A stretch of DNA of 64,000 nucleotides from Pseudomonas massiliensis (GTDB lineage: Bacteria; Pseudomonadota; Gammaproteobacteria; Pseudomonadales; Pseudomonadaceae): contig NZ_CCYK01000007.1 in the NCBI RefSeq assembly GCF_000826105.1, positions 992,001-1,056,000 of the forward strand, in the 5' to 3' direction. Below are positions 44,675-53,876 of this stretch, one piece after another (the first letter of the stretch is position 1; each line of letters starts with the position of its first letter). The notes under the pieces are model-generated. The model had not been told where the DNA came from. It did not search any database and saw only the letters and a program-made list of their open reading frames with translations. A program made the position numbers and the translations under genes.

Positions 44675-45511
44675 TCATGGCTTAAACGTTTTAGAAGCGT
44701 AAAACCTTTCATGAGCATCCCCCCTCATCATAGGTAGGGCTCCATAAAAGGTCCCGGGCAACTTGGCATGTTCGAATATGCCGGTGAATTCATGGCGAAC
44801 GAACGCCTTATAGGGATAGCCCTTCGTCGGGTTTCCGCTTTCCTTTGCAAACCCCTGCGCAAATGACATGCCGTGCTCATCGGGCACGGCTGACAGGCAT
44901 GACATTATCCTGAATGCCTTGGGATCATCAAGCAAACCGGATTGTTGGAGAACGGCGGATTCCTTCAACCATGCATACGCTTGCTTCGCGCCTGTAGGCT
45001 TCCCGTTCAGTCCAATAATTCCAACATTCCCGTGAGCGAGAATGGTCACTACCCTAGGCTTATGCTCAAAGGCGAATACACCGCCCCCTAATGAATAAAG
45101 ATCACCGTATTTTCTTCCAGTTCGAAAAGACCGCCTACTGCGGTAAAGCCCTTTCACACGCCCCAGCAAGTTGCTGAAAAAGCTTCGACCGCTGGGGTCC
45201 TGCCGATTGATGGGTTCTGCCGCACAGTAGCTGTAGGCGTTCAAACCGCCCTCGCCGTGGGGGCTTGATGCGTCCGGCCGGTTGAAGCGCAGGAGCGACG
45301 GCGCATACACCCGGTAGCCGTGTCCAAGCTGGTACAAACCGTAGCGCTCCCGGAAGACTCCGCAAAAACCCATCGCCTGCTGGCCTGGAGCGCAATGACC
45401 GAAAGGCGTGTAATGGCCAGAACAGCGAGGGCCAGACGCTTTCGCCGCCAGCGCCGAGCCAGCGAGATCAGTGGCCAGTAGTCGGGTCCTGACCGAGCGG
45501 TGAAATGCCAT
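44675..45511 (-). CDS. Orphan RHS-core protein with unique C-terminal domain (possible cysteine-protease-like toxin)
   Basis: A 278-residue protein. Residues 1-30 are the short leader typical of Pseudomonas RHS orphans (RTRLLATDLAGSALAA), 32-109 an RHS-repeat-associated core (HYTPFGH; YQLGHGYRVYAPSLLRFNRPD core HGYRVYAPSLLRF; GGLNAYSYC; PINRQDPSGR). The remaining ~170 residues form a distinct C-terminal domain with VVTILAHGN (His160) and RIMSCLSA (Cys205). This His-Gly / Cys layout recalls clan CD cysteine proteases; that is inference. ATG 45511 follows TAAGAGG and gives the normal leader; ATG 45538 is an alternative. No immunity gene is visible downstream. GC is lower than in neighbours. Confidence 0.8.
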   Translation of the reverse strand: MAFHRSVRTRLLATDLAGSALAAKASGPRCSGHYTPFGHCAPGQQAMGFCGVFRERYGLYQLGHGYRVYAPSLLRFNRPDASSPHGEGGLNAYSYCAAEPINRQDPSGRSFFSNLLGRVKGLYRSRRSFRTGRKYGDLYSLGGGVFAFEHKPRVVTILAHGNVGIIGLNGKPTGAKQAYAWLKESAVLQQSGLLDDPKAFRIMSCLSAVPDEHGMSFAQGFAKESGNPTKGYPYKAFVRHEFTGIFEHAKLPGTFYGALPMMRGDAHERFYASKTFKP

Positions 45512-45555
45512 AGGCCTCTTAGGCTTTATATCGAGCATACAGTGCGGTCGTCGAA

Positions 45556-46341
45556 CTACCGGCCATAGGCTCGGTCGAAGCGATCTGCCATGCCGCCTTG
45601 CCAGTCCCGTTCTAGATTGCGTCTGCTTCCTCGCGCATTCACTTGATTGGTAAAAAATTCGTTCAGTTCATCCGTATGTCGGTTAGGCTGGGAAGGATCA
45701 AGCCAACTACGCCGGTCGCGGGAAATGGTCAGAGTTTCAGGGTTACCGTGACGCTTGGTTGTCATGACTAGACTTCGTTCGTTCGAACGTTGACGAGCGA
45801 CCTTCAGACCGGACCGGAAGAGCCCGGCAGTACCTATTGCTGCAGCAATACTGCCAATGATGATCAAGCCCATTGCCAAGGGAGAATCTTCATTAGCACG
45901 CACTGAAACCCCTGCAACAGTCGTCGCGACGCCAGCTATTCCCAAGAAGCCGGCTAAAACTGCCATTATCGGAAATCTTCCAGCGGGGTCATGTTGGGTG
46001 ACTGGTTGATTCCGACAATAGGTGTAGGCATTGAGCCCCCCTTTACCAAATGGGCTCAATTCATCGGCCGCCGCGAATTTCATGATGTTCGGTAGGTAGG
46101 CGCGATAGCCGTTGCCGAGTAGATACAGCGTTCCCTGCGGCTCGCGAATCTTGCCGGTGAACCCCAAGCGCCCGGCATCCGTAGTAGTTCCGAAAGGGGT
46201 ATAGCTCACTCGTGTAAGTTCGGTACTGAGAAGCCGCAACAGAGGCGAGCCTGGTATCTGGCAAGCTAGAAGTCTGGGCGTGGATACGATGTGAGTCCCT
46301 GAGGTCATTACGTTAACTCGAAGAAGTGACGGTGACGCCAT
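45556..46341 (-). CDS. Orphan RHS-core protein with membrane hairpin and short C-terminal domain
   Basis: A 261-residue protein: leader (1-43), RHS-repeat-associated core (VSYTPFG; TLYLLGNGYRAYLPNIMKF core LGNGYRAYLP; GGLNAYTYC; PVTQHDPAGRF), two membrane segments (about 124-147 and 154-176), then a basic ~85-residue tail rich in Arg, Asn and Asp. This layout is common in Pseudomonas RHS orphans where the tail is a variable toxin. I do not recognise the tail. ATG 46341 follows CAGG with 7 bases spacing. It is tandem with the second RHS gene, 44 bases apart. Confidence 0.8.
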   Translation of the reverse strand: MASPSLLRVNVMTSGTHIVSTPRLLACQIPGSPLLRLLSTELTRVSYTPFGTTTDAGRLGFTGKIREPQGTLYLLGNGYRAYLPNIMKFAAADELSPFGKGGLNAYTYCRNQPVTQHDPAGRFPIMAVLAGFLGIAGVATTVAGVSVRANEDSPLAMGLIIIGSIAAAIGTAGLFRSGLKVARQRSNERSLVMTTKRHGNPETLTISRDRRSWLDPSQPNRHTDELNEFFTNQVNARGSRRNLERDWQGGMADRFDRAYGR

Positions 46342-46444
46342 TCAATACCTGAAATTCTTTCGTGAAAAGCTCACGAACTGCCAGGTCTTGATGACATACC
46401 AAATCGCAACTCATCCTGGGCTAACTGAAAATAGTACACGGATA

Positions 46445-46801
46445 TCAGTACTCTGTTTCGCCAGTCTCGCTGTGTAAGGCGGGTATCGGCATATGAGGAC
46501 TTATATCCCGCTCCCCTGGCGGATTGATATCTACTCCCACCGGAATCTTTCCCTGCAGGTACCAGGCAAAAGCAATGATCTCGGCGATCGTCAAGTACAG
46601 CTCCCGGGGAATACTGTCGCCCAGTTCCAGTTGGCCGAGCATCTTCACAAGCTCGGCGTTTTCATAGATGGGTACTTCATGGGCCTTGGCGATGGCGATG
46701 ATGGCGTCGGCCAGTTCGTCGTCGCCCTTGCCGGAAAGGGTAGGGGCCTGGACGCCGTCGTAGCTCAGGGCGATGGCCTGGCGGGGGTAGCGTTGGCTCA
46801 T
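46445..46801 (-). CDS. FlhB C-terminal-domain homologue (FlhX/EscU-tail type)
   Basis: A 118-residue protein matching the cytoplasmic tail of FlhB/YscU-family proteins after the cleavage site: AIALSYDG, IIAIAKAHEVPIYENAELVKMLGQLELGDSIPRELYLTIAEIIAFAW (cores HEVPIYENAELV, LGDSIP). It has no membrane domain and begins after where NPTH would be. Such stand-alone tails can replace the FlhB cleaved fragment in some bacteria. Its ATG overlaps the stop of the upstream FliK-like gene by 4 bases, a telling pair. Confidence 0.87.
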   Translation of the reverse strand: MSQRYPRQAIALSYDGVQAPTLSGKGDDELADAIIAIAKAHEVPIYENAELVKMLGQLELGDSIPRELYLTIAEIIAFAWYLQGKIPVGVDINPPGERDISPHMPIPALHSETGETEY

Positions 46802-48390
46802 GCGGTTTCATCCACCCAACGTTGCTGAAGACGAGTACGGTTGCCTTGGGGAGGGCGACCGCTGTGACAGTCCAGTTCCCCTACGTTGAGGCCCGCCGCC
46901 AGCAGGCGCTCGCGGAACCAGGGCAGCTCGCGGCGCACCACGGCCACGGTCGCAGGCTGTTCCGCCCAAACCTGGCTGGAGAGGTTGCTGTTGAACAGCT
47001 GCGCCTGCACATGCAGTGGGCCCAGGCGTGGAAGGTCGAAGGCCAGGTCCAGGCGCCACAGCTTGCGTGGAGGCAGGCGGTTGCCGTCGGCGTCCCGCTC
47101 CACCTCCGCTTCACGCTCTTCGGGCGCGTCCTGGGCCTGCATGCGCACTTGCAGCGGCACGATATCGTTGAGCACCCGCAGCGGGATTTCCATTTGCCAG
47201 TTATGGACCGGGGTGCCCTGGGCATGTCCCGAATTCTGCTCGAGGGCTGCGAGCTGATGGGTCTGCACTCGTGACAGTGCGGCCGAGGCCAGGCGCAGCA
47301 GCGATTGCAGGTCGTCCTCTTGAGCGCCCTTGGTCAAGGCACGATCGCTCAGGGGAAAGCCGGGCGCTTCCTGTGAACGCGGCCCTATCTGGCCTAGTAC
47401 GCCCAGGGCGTTGCGAACGAAGCCGGGCGCCGTGGCTAGCATGGTGGCCACGGTCGCGGGGTTGGGCGTATTGCCGGCTCCTTGGCTGGGCAGGTTCGGC
47501 AAGATAGTTGCCACCAGGCGCAGCAGCGCACCCTTGAGGTCCAGCTCGGGCGTTTCCAGACTACCGGTCAGCAGCCCCGATTCCAGAAACACGCCGCTAT
47601 GGTTGAGTACCCGGGCCACGGCCTCGGGGCTGTCCAGCTCGGTGATGCCAGGCGCCAGGGCGAGCAGCGTCGAGGCGGCCTCCCGCACGGCCGGTGGCAG
47701 GCTGGTGGCGCCTTGATTGGCCTGGATCAGGCTCAACAGGCTCTGCAGCGATGCCTGACGGCTCGCCTGGGTAGTGATCTGTTGCGCGATGGCCAGTTGG
47801 TCCAGCTGGCCGCCCAATTGCACCAGCCCCAGGGCCTGGCTGCCCTGCACCTGGGCGCTGAGCAGGCTTCCCAGCCGCAGTGGCTGCGGGCTGTCGATGG
47901 TCAGCGTCTGCCCGGCCAGGGCGGTATTGAGCAAGGTAACCATGGCGCGGTAACCACCTCCGTTGTCGCTGCTTAGCGGCACGGAGGTGACGACCTTGCC
48001 TTGCACCAGGGTACCTACGGGCAGTCGCTGGGTGTCCAGCGTGGTCAGGCCCGTGCGCGGTGCTCCGGCCAGGCTTACCGACAGTTGCTCGGACAGCATT
48101 CGGGTGACCAGCAAAGGGGTGCCGATGGCCAGCGGCTGCGTGCCGCCCACCTGCACCGTTGCCTGGCGACCGCTGTCCAGGGTGACCTGCAGCAGCATCT
48201 GGAACTGGCCCGGCAGCTGCTTGATGGACAGTACCTCGGCCTTGGCGCTTTGCCCTGGTTCGAGCAAGCCATCCACTGACTGCAACAATTTGAGCAGCTC
48301 GGCGCTGGCCGCGGCGGAGCGGGTGGCGGCAGCGAGGTTGGCGGCCGCGGCCACGGCGCTGATTTCGTTGGTCATTAGGCTCGCGCTCAA
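46798..48390 (-). CDS. Second FliK-like hook-length control domain protein
   Basis: A 530-residue protein with a helical, Leu/Ala/Gln-rich N-terminal region and a C-terminal FliK Flg_hook-type domain (LWRLDLAFDLPRLGPLHVQAQLFNSNLSSQVWAEQ, cores LGPLHVQAQLF, LSSQVWAE). It is distinct from fliK at 19430. With the overlapping FlhB-tail gene it forms a two-gene operon that mirrors the FliK-FlhB switch pair, divergent from ccmA. Role unknown; an auxiliary export switch is an inference. Confidence 0.83.
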   Translation of the reverse strand: MSASLMTNEISAVAAAANLAAATRSAAASAELLKLLQSVDGLLEPGQSAKAEVLSIKQLPGQFQMLLQVTLDSGRQATVQVGGTQPLAIGTPLLVTRMLSEQLSVSLAGAPRTGLTTLDTQRLPVGTLVQGKVVTSVPLSSDNGGGYRAMVTLLNTALAGQTLTIDSPQPLRLGSLLSAQVQGSQALGLVQLGGQLDQLAIAQQITTQASRQASLQSLLSLIQANQGATSLPPAVREAASTLLALAPGITELDSPEAVARVLNHSGVFLESGLLTGSLETPELDLKGALLRLVATILPNLPSQGAGNTPNPATVATMLATAPGFVRNALGVLGQIGPRSQEAPGFPLSDRALTKGAQEDDLQSLLRLASAALSRVQTHQLAALEQNSGHAQGTPVHNWQMEIPLRVLNDIVPLQVRMQAQDAPEEREAEVERDADGNRLPPRKLWRLDLAFDLPRLGPLHVQAQLFNSNLSSQVWAEQPATVAVVRRELPWFRERLLAAGLNVGELDCHSGRPPQGNRTRLQQRWVDETA

Positions 48391-48430
48391 GGTGCCAAAG
48401 GCGGCACGGTCTTTACCGGGCCTCCCTGTG

Positions 48431-48436
48431 TATAAT
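48431..48436 (+). promoter_or_regulatory. Likely sigma-70 -10 box of ccmABCDEFGHI
   Basis: A perfect TATAAT in GTGTATAATTCCCGGCC, ~100 bases before ccmA; no convincing -35. The same context, GTGTATAATCGCCGGCC, recurs at 49195-49211 between ccmA and ccmB. Confidence 0.5.
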
Positions 48437-48537
48437 TCCCGGCCACCCGGGCAGCGGTAGCGAGGTCGTGATTGCTATCGCTATCGGCTTTGGCAGGGGA
48501 GACTTGAACCGAGCGGCTAGCCCACGGAGAACACAAG

Positions 48538-49176
48538 GTGTCGGTACATCTGCAAGGCCACGCCCTAGTGTGCGAGCGTGATGAGCGAATGCTCTTCGAC
48601 GGCCTAAACCTGAGTGTCCGCAGCGGTGAAATGCTCAAGATCACGGGAGCCAACGGCGCGGGTAAGACGTCGTTGCTGCGAGTGCTGGTCGGCCTGATGA
48701 CGCCCACTGCCGGTGAGGTACGCTTCAATGGTCAGCCCTTGCCACGAGCGCTACCGGACCTGGCCCGCCATCTGCTGTGGCTGGGGCACGCGCCGGCGTT
48801 GAAGCTGAGCCTCACGCCCTTGGAGAATCTGAGTTGGCTGTGCGCCCTGGGTGCGCCGGCGAACCGGATTGCCATCCACGCCGCCCTTGCCACCGTAGGG
48901 CTGGCCGGTTATGAAGATCAACCCTGCCAGCGGCTATCGGCCGGCCAGCGCCGGCGCGTGGCGCTGGCCCGACTGTATCTGGCGCCAGCGCCGCTGTGGC
49001 TGCTGGACGAGCCTTTTACCGCACTGGACGCCGCCTCGGTGGCTGCCCTGGAGGCGCACCTTCAGCGCCACTGCGAAGAAGGCGGGGCGGTGGTGCTGAC
49101 CTCTCACCACGAGTTGAGCCGTATGCCGGCCCGTTATCGTGAGCTGCGCCTGGGCGTTGAGGCGTCGGCTTCATGA
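48538..49176 (+). CDS. ccmA: Heme exporter ATP-binding protein CcmA
   Basis: ATPase of the CcmABCD complex that releases holo-CcmE. The 212-residue ABC protein has Walker [10 protein letters not shown], signature [16 protein letters not shown] (core LSAGQRRR), and Walker [13 protein letters not shown]. The start is GTG with a GGAGAACA site; the N-terminus [20 protein letters not shown] aligns with CcmA. First gene of the complete ccm operon. Confidence 0.96.
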   Translation: MSVHLQGHALVCERDERMLFDGLNLSVRSGEMLKITGANGAGKTSLLRVLVGLMTPTAGEVRFNGQPLPRALPDLARHLLWLGHAPALKLSLTPLENLSWLCALGAPANRIAIHAALATVGLAGYEDQPCQRLSAGQRRRVALARLYLAPAPLWLLDEPFTALDAASVAALEAHLQRHCEEGGAVVLTSHHELSRMPARYRELRLGVEASAS

Positions 49177-49294
49177 ATGATTGGGCCGCCGCCGTGTATA
49201 ATCGCCGGCCGCCGTTTCGAAGGTGCCTCGTGACGCTCCGATCAACAGGCCTGGCTCTAGGCCGCCGCTGCTCCTGCTGGATGCAATCGCGCTG

Positions 49295-49978
49295 ATGAAA
49301 GCTATCGGCCTCATGGTCTTTGCCCGCCTCTTGCGCAGGGAAGGGCAACTGCTGGCCAGACGCCCATCGGCGCTGGCGCATCCTCTGGTGTTCTTCGCCG
49401 TGGTCGCCACGCTCTTCCCATTGGCGCTGGGCGCGGACCCGGCGCTGCTGCGGCAGATGGCACCCGGGCTGGTGTGGGTAGCGGCGGTACTGGCAGTGCT
49501 GTTGTCCCTCGAGGGTGTTTTTCGCGAGGATTTCGAAGACGGCTCCCTGGAACAGTGGTCCCTGAGCCGCCACGGCATGCTTCCCGCGGTGCTGGCCAAG
49601 CTCTTCGCCCACTGGGCATTGTCCGGGCTGGCCCTGGTCGTGCTGGCGCCGCTGCTCGGCCTGATGCTTGGGCTACCTTCGTACAGCCTGCCTACCCTCG
49701 TGGTCAGCCTGCTGCTCGGTACGCCCGTGCTTACCCTGCTCGGCGCGATCGGCGCGGCCCTGACGGTCAGCCTGCGCCGCGGTGGCCTGCTGCTGGCCTT
49801 GCTGGTGCTGCCTTTATATATTCCGGTGCTCATCCTGGGCAGCGGCGCCTTGCGCGCTGCTCTGGAAGGGTTGCCGGTGGCCGGGTTCCTGCTGTGGCTG
49901 GGCAGCCTGGCGGCGGCGACCCTCAGCCTGGGACCCTTGGCCGTAGTGGCTGGGCTGCGTATCAGCCTGAACGAATGA
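49295..49978 (+). CDS. ccmB: Heme exporter membrane protein CcmB
   Basis: Membrane partner of CcmA with six hydrophobic segments. The 227 residues include the family core HPLVFFAVVATLFPLALG and VFREDFEDGSLEQWSLS (core DFEDGSLEQW). ATG 49295 or 49313 gives a family-like length; an upstream GTG at 49223 would add an atypical Pro/Arg-rich leader that also covers a TATAAT-containing gap, so it is not used. Weak ribosome sites make the exact start uncertain. Confidence 0.93.
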   Translation: MKAIGLMVFARLLRREGQLLARRPSALAHPLVFFAVVATLFPLALGADPALLRQMAPGLVWVAAVLAVLLSLEGVFREDFEDGSLEQWSLSRHGMLPAVLAKLFAHWALSGLALVVLAPLLGLMLGLPSYSLPTLVVSLLLGTPVLTLLGAIGAALTVSLRRGGLLLALLVLPLYIPVLILGSGALRAALEGLPVAGFLLWLGSLAAATLSLGPLAVVAGLRISLNE

Positions 49979-50001
49979 TCAAGCATGAGAGTGAATCGCG
50001 T

Positions 50002-50763
50002 ATGAGCTGGGCCTGGTTTCATCGGCTGGCATCACCGCCACGCTTCTTTGCCCTGGCGGGTCGTTGCCTGCCCTGGCTGGGCGGCCTGGCGGCGCTGTTG
50101 TTGCTGGTTGGCATTGTCTGGGGCCTGGCCTTCGCCCCGCCGGACTACCAGCAAGGCGATAGCGTTCGGATTCTGTACATCCATGTGCCCGCGGCCATGC
50201 TGGCCCAGTCCTGCTACCTGCTGCTGGCCGTGGCTGGGGTCGTCTCGCTGGTCTGGAAGCTCAAGCTGGCGGATCTGGCCCTGCACTGCGCTGCGCCCAT
50301 AGGCGCCTCGATGACAGCCCTGGCGCTGATTACCGGTTCCATCTGGGGCAAGCCTACCTGGGGGACATGGTGGGTTTGGGATGCGCGCCTGACCTCGATG
50401 CTGATCCTGCTGTTTCTCTACGCGGGCGTCATCGCGTTGGGGCAGGCCCTCAATAACCGGGAAAGCGCCGCCAAGGCCTGTGCCGTGCTGGCGGTGGTCG
50501 GCGTGGTAAATCTGCCGATCATCAAGTATTCCGTGGTCTGGTGGAGCACCCTTCACCAGGGCGCCACCTTTACCCTGGGCGCGCGTCCGGCCATGCCGGC
50601 TGAAATGTGGGCGCCGCTGGCGCTGACGGTGCCAGGTTTCTATTGCTTCTTCGGCTTCGTGTTGCTGCTGCGGATGCGCTACGAGCTGCTGGCTCGCGAA
50701 GGCCGCAGTCAGTGGGCCCGGGCCGCGCTGCAAACGGCCATGGCCAGGGAGGACGCGCGGTGA
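50002..50763 (+). CDS. ccmC: Heme-handling membrane protein CcmC
   Basis: Presents heme to CcmE. The 253-residue polytopic protein contains the tryptophan-rich WWD motif ([13 protein letters not shown]) flanked by conserved His residues ([18 protein letters not shown]). The ATG at 50002 matches the CcmC N-terminus ([15 protein letters not shown]); an ATG at 49975 overlapping the ccmB end is less likely. Its stop overlaps the ccmD GTG by four bases. Confidence 0.97.
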   Translation: MSWAWFHRLASPPRFFALAGRCLPWLGGLAALLLLVGIVWGLAFAPPDYQQGDSVRILYIHVPAAMLAQSCYLLLAVAGVVSLVWKLKLADLALHCAAPIGASMTALALITGSIWGKPTWGTWWVWDARLTSMLILLFLYAGVIALGQALNNRESAAKACAVLAVVGVVNLPIIKYSVVWWSTLHQGATFTLGARPAMPAEMWAPLALTVPGFYCFFGFVLLLRMRYELLAREGRSQWARAALQTAMAREDAR

Positions 50764-50933
50764 GTTTCAGCAGTCTGGGCGATTTTCTCGCCATGGGGCG
50801 TCACGGCGCCTATGTGTGGTCAGCCTATGGCGTGTGCCTTGTCATGTTGGCGTGGAACCTGATCGCGCCCTGGCGGGCACGCCGTCGCCTGCTCCTCGAT
50901 GCCGCTCGTCGAGCGCGCCGGGAGCAGGCATGA
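50760..50933 (+). CDS. ccmD: Heme exporter small protein CcmD
   Basis: A 57-residue single-helix protein ([23 protein letters not shown], core [12 protein letters not shown]) with a basic cytoplasmic tail ([19 protein letters not shown]). It helps release holo-CcmE from CcmABC. GTG start, coupled by overlap to ccmC and, at its end, to ccmE. Confidence 0.94.
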   Translation: MSFSSLGDFLAMGRHGAYVWSAYGVCLVMLAWNLIAPWRARRRLLLDAARRARREQA

Positions 50934-51373
50934 ACAAGGTACGCAAAAAACGCCTGCTGCTGGTGCTGGCATTGCTGGCCGGCCTGGGCGTCGCTGCCGC
51001 CTTGGCACTGAGCGCGCTGCGGCAGAATATCAACCTGTTCTACACACCCACCCAGATCGCCAGCGGCGAGGCGCCTCAGGGTGCGCGCATCCGGGCCGGT
51101 GGCATGGTGGAGCGCGGCTCGCTGCGTCGCAGCCAGGACAGCCTGGAGGTAAGTTTCGTGGTTACCGACTTCAATCGCTCGGTGACTATCCAGTATCATG
51201 GCATCTTGCCAGACCTGTTTAGGGAAGGACAGGGCATAGTCGCCCTGGGCGTGCTCGACGGTCAGGGAGTGGTCCGGGCTGATGAGGTCCTGGCCAAGCA
51301 CGATGAAACCTACATGCCACCAGAAGTGAACAAAGCCTTGAAAGCGAGCGGTCGCCTGGGAGCCAACCCATGA
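50930..51373 (+). CDS. ccmE: Periplasmic heme chaperone CcmE
   Basis: Membrane-anchored chaperone that binds heme covalently through His124 in [12 protein letters not shown]. The 147-residue protein has a basic start, one membrane anchor (about 9-30) and the OB-fold domain. It overlaps ccmD and ccmF by four bases each. Confidence 0.97.
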   Translation: MNKVRKKRLLLVLALLAGLGVAAALALSALRQNINLFYTPTQIASGEAPQGARIRAGGMVERGSLRRSQDSLEVSFVVTDFNRSVTIQYHGILPDLFREGQGIVALGVLDGQGVVRADEVLAKHDETYMPPEVNKALKASGRLGANP

Positions 51374-53343
51374 CTCCCGAATTGGGCCAGCTGGCCCTGG
51401 CGCTGGCTTTCTGCCTGGCGCTGGTCCAGGGCACCCTGCCTCTGCTTGGGGCCTGGCGAGCGGTGCCCGGCTGGATGGCTCTGGCGCGGCCGGCGGCCTG
51501 GGGGCAGTTCGCCTTCCTGTCGTTCGCCTTCGCCTGCCTTGCCCAGGCGTTTCTGCATAATGATTTTTCCGTGGCCTACGTGGCCCAGAATTCCAATACC
51601 GCCTTGCCCTGGTACTACAAGTTCAGCGCGGTCTGGGGCGCTCATGAGGGCTCGCTGCTGCTCTGGGCACTGATATTGGCAGGCTGGACCTTTGCGGTAT
51701 CGATGTGTTCGCGGCAACTGCCGGCCGACGTACTGGCCCGGGTATTGGGCGTGATGGGGCTGATCAGCAGCGGCTTCCTGTTGTTCCTGCTGGCGACCTC
51801 GAACCCCTTCGCCCGCATTCTGCCGCAAGTGCCCCTGGAAGGGCGCGACCTGAATCCCTTGCTCCAGGACTTTGGCCTGATTGTCCATCCGCCCATGCTC
51901 TACATGGGGTACGTTGGCTTCTCCGTGGCCTTTGCGTTCGCCATCGCCGCCTTGCTGGGCGGACGCCTGGATGCCGCCTGGGCGCGTTGGTCGCGGCCCT
52001 GGACCCTGGTGGCCTGGAGCTTCCTTGGCATCGGCATCAGCCTGGGCTCCTGGTGGGCGTACTATGAGCTGGGCTGGGGTGGTTGGTGGTTCTGGGACCC
52101 GGTCGAAAACGCCTCCTTCATGCCCTGGCTGGTAGGCACAGCGCTATTGCATTCGCTGTCGGTGACCGAGCAGCGAGGCGTGTTCAAAAGCTGGACGGTA
52201 CTGCTGGCCATCGCAGCGTTTTCCCTGAGCCTGCTGGGTACCTTCCTGGTTCGCTCCGGCGTACTGACGTCAGTCCATGCGTTTGCCTCCGACCCGACGC
52301 GTGGAGTATTCATCCTGGCGTTCCTGCTGCTGGTCATAGGGGGGTCGCTGACCCTGTTCGCCTTGCGCGCTCCCGTGGTGCGCAGCCAGGTCGGCTGGTC
52401 CTGGGCATCCCGGGAGGCACTGCTGCTGGCCAATAACCTTCTTCTGGTCACCGCGGCCGCTACCATCCTGCTGGGCACTCTCTATCCCTTGCTACTGGAC
52501 GCATTGACCGGAGCGCGTCTGTCTGTGGGGCCGCCCTATTTCAACATGCTGTTCGTGCCGCTCATGGGGCTGCTGCTGCTGACCCTGGGCGCCGGCGTGC
52601 TTATGCGCTGGAAAGCGACGCCCGGCGCCTGGCTGCTGCGCATGCTCGCCCCTGTGGCCCTCGCCAGCGTGGTGCTGTGCCTGCTCTTCGCCATCTTTGG
52701 CGGGTATCAGGGCTGGCCCCTGGCAACGGCTACCGGGCTGGCGGTCTGGGTAGTATTCACCGGTTTGCGGGACCTGGCCGACAAGCTGCGTCACCAGGGT
52801 GTGTCAGGGCTATGGCGGTTGCGTCGAAGTTACTGGGGCATGCAACTGGCCCATCTGGGCCTGGCGGTGGCGGCGGTGGGAGTGGTGTTCGCCACCCAGC
52901 TCAACGCCGCCCGGGATCTGCGCATGGCGCCCAACGATAGCGCTGAGGTGGGAGGCTACACCTTTATCTTCCGTGGTACCCAGACCATGCGCGGGCCCAA
53001 CTACAAGGGCGACCGTGCCATCGTGGAGGTGAGCCGCAACGGGCACACCGAGAGGGTGCTGCATCCGGAAAAGCGCCTGTACAGCGCCCAGGGCTCGGTG
53101 ATGACCGAAGCGGCCATCGACCCCGGGTTCTTCGCCGATCTCTATGTAGCCCTGGGCGAACCCCTTCCCGACGGCGCCTGGGCCGTGCGCTTGCAGGTCA
53201 AGCCCTTCGTTCGCTGGATCTGGCTTGGGGGGCTGCTTACGGCGCTGGGCGGGCTTCTGGCCGCCAGTGATAGGCGCTACCGTAGCCGCCCGCGCGAGCG
53301 TAGCGGGTCAACGCTCGGCAAGGCCGCGCGGGAGGCTTCATGA
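51370..53343 (+). CDS. ccmF: Cytochrome c heme lyase subunit CcmF
   Basis: Large membrane protein that, with CcmH/CcmI, attaches heme to apocytochrome c. At 657 residues it has many membrane helices, the WWD domain ([20 protein letters not shown], core [17 protein letters not shown]), and flanking conserved His ([23 protein letters not shown]). Overlaps ccmE and ccmG by four bases each. Confidence 0.98.
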   Translation: MTPELGQLALALAFCLALVQGTLPLLGAWRAVPGWMALARPAAWGQFAFLSFAFACLAQAFLHNDFSVAYVAQNSNTALPWYYKFSAVWGAHEGSLLLWALILAGWTFAVSMCSRQLPADVLARVLGVMGLISSGFLLFLLATSNPFARILPQVPLEGRDLNPLLQDFGLIVHPPMLYMGYVGFSVAFAFAIAALLGGRLDAAWARWSRPWTLVAWSFLGIGISLGSWWAYYELGWGGWWFWDPVENASFMPWLVGTALLHSLSVTEQRGVFKSWTVLLAIAAFSLSLLGTFLVRSGVLTSVHAFASDPTRGVFILAFLLLVIGGSLTLFALRAPVVRSQVGWSWASREALLLANNLLLVTAAATILLGTLYPLLLDALTGARLSVGPPYFNMLFVPLMGLLLLTLGAGVLMRWKATPGAWLLRMLAPVALASVVLCLLFAIFGGYQGWPLATATGLAVWVVFTGLRDLADKLRHQGVSGLWRLRRSYWGMQLAHLGLAVAAVGVVFATQLNAARDLRMAPNDSAEVGGYTFIFRGTQTMRGPNYKGDRAIVEVSRNGHTERVLHPEKRLYSAQGSVMTEAAIDPGFFADLYVALGEPLPDGAWAVRLQVKPFVRWIWLGGLLTALGGLLAASDRRYRSRPRERSGSTLGKAAREAS

Positions 53344-53876
53344 AACGTGTCTGGCTCGCTCTCCCGCTGTTGTTGTTCCTGGGCCTGGGCATGGTCCTCT
53401 ATCGCGGCCTCTATCTGGACCCGACCACTTTGCCGTCGGCGCTGATCGGCCAGCCTTTCCCGGCCTTCCAGCTGAGCAGCGTGGAGGACGACCGCCCCCT
53501 GCGCCGCGACGCCTTGCTCGGCAGGCCGGCCTTGGTCAATGTCTGGGGTACCTGGTGCGTGGCGTGCCGGGAGGAACACCCCACCCTGATCCGGCTGGCG
53601 GTCGCTGGCGTGGTCATTCATGGCATCGACTACAAGGACGATGGCGCGGCGGCCAAGGCTTGGCTGCGCAGCCTGGGTAACCCTTACCGGACGAATATCA
53701 GTGATCCCCAAGGCTCCCTCGGCCTGGACCTTGGCGTGTATGGCGCGCCGGAAACCTTTCTGATCGATGCCCGGGGCGTGATCCGTTACAAGCATGTGGG
53801 GATCCTCGACGAGCAGGTGTGGCGCGATGAACTGGCGCCGCGCTACCAGGCACTGCTGACGGGAGAGCGACCATGA
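53340..53876 (+). CDS. ccmG: Thiol:disulfide interchange protein CcmG (DsbE)
   Basis: Membrane-anchored thioredoxin that keeps apocytochrome c or CcmH cysteines reduced. The 178-residue protein has an N-terminal anchor and the redox motif WGTWCVACREEHP (CVAC), then GVYGAPETFLID with the cis-Pro. Overlap-coupled to ccmF and ccmH. Confidence 0.97.
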   Translation: MKRVWLALPLLLFLGLGMVLYRGLYLDPTTLPSALIGQPFPAFQLSSVEDDRPLRRDALLGRPALVNVWGTWCVACREEHPTLIRLAVAGVVIHGIDYKDDGAAAKAWLRSLGNPYRTNISDPQGSLGLDLGVYGAPETFLIDARGVIRYKHVGILDEQVWRDELAPRYQALLTGERP

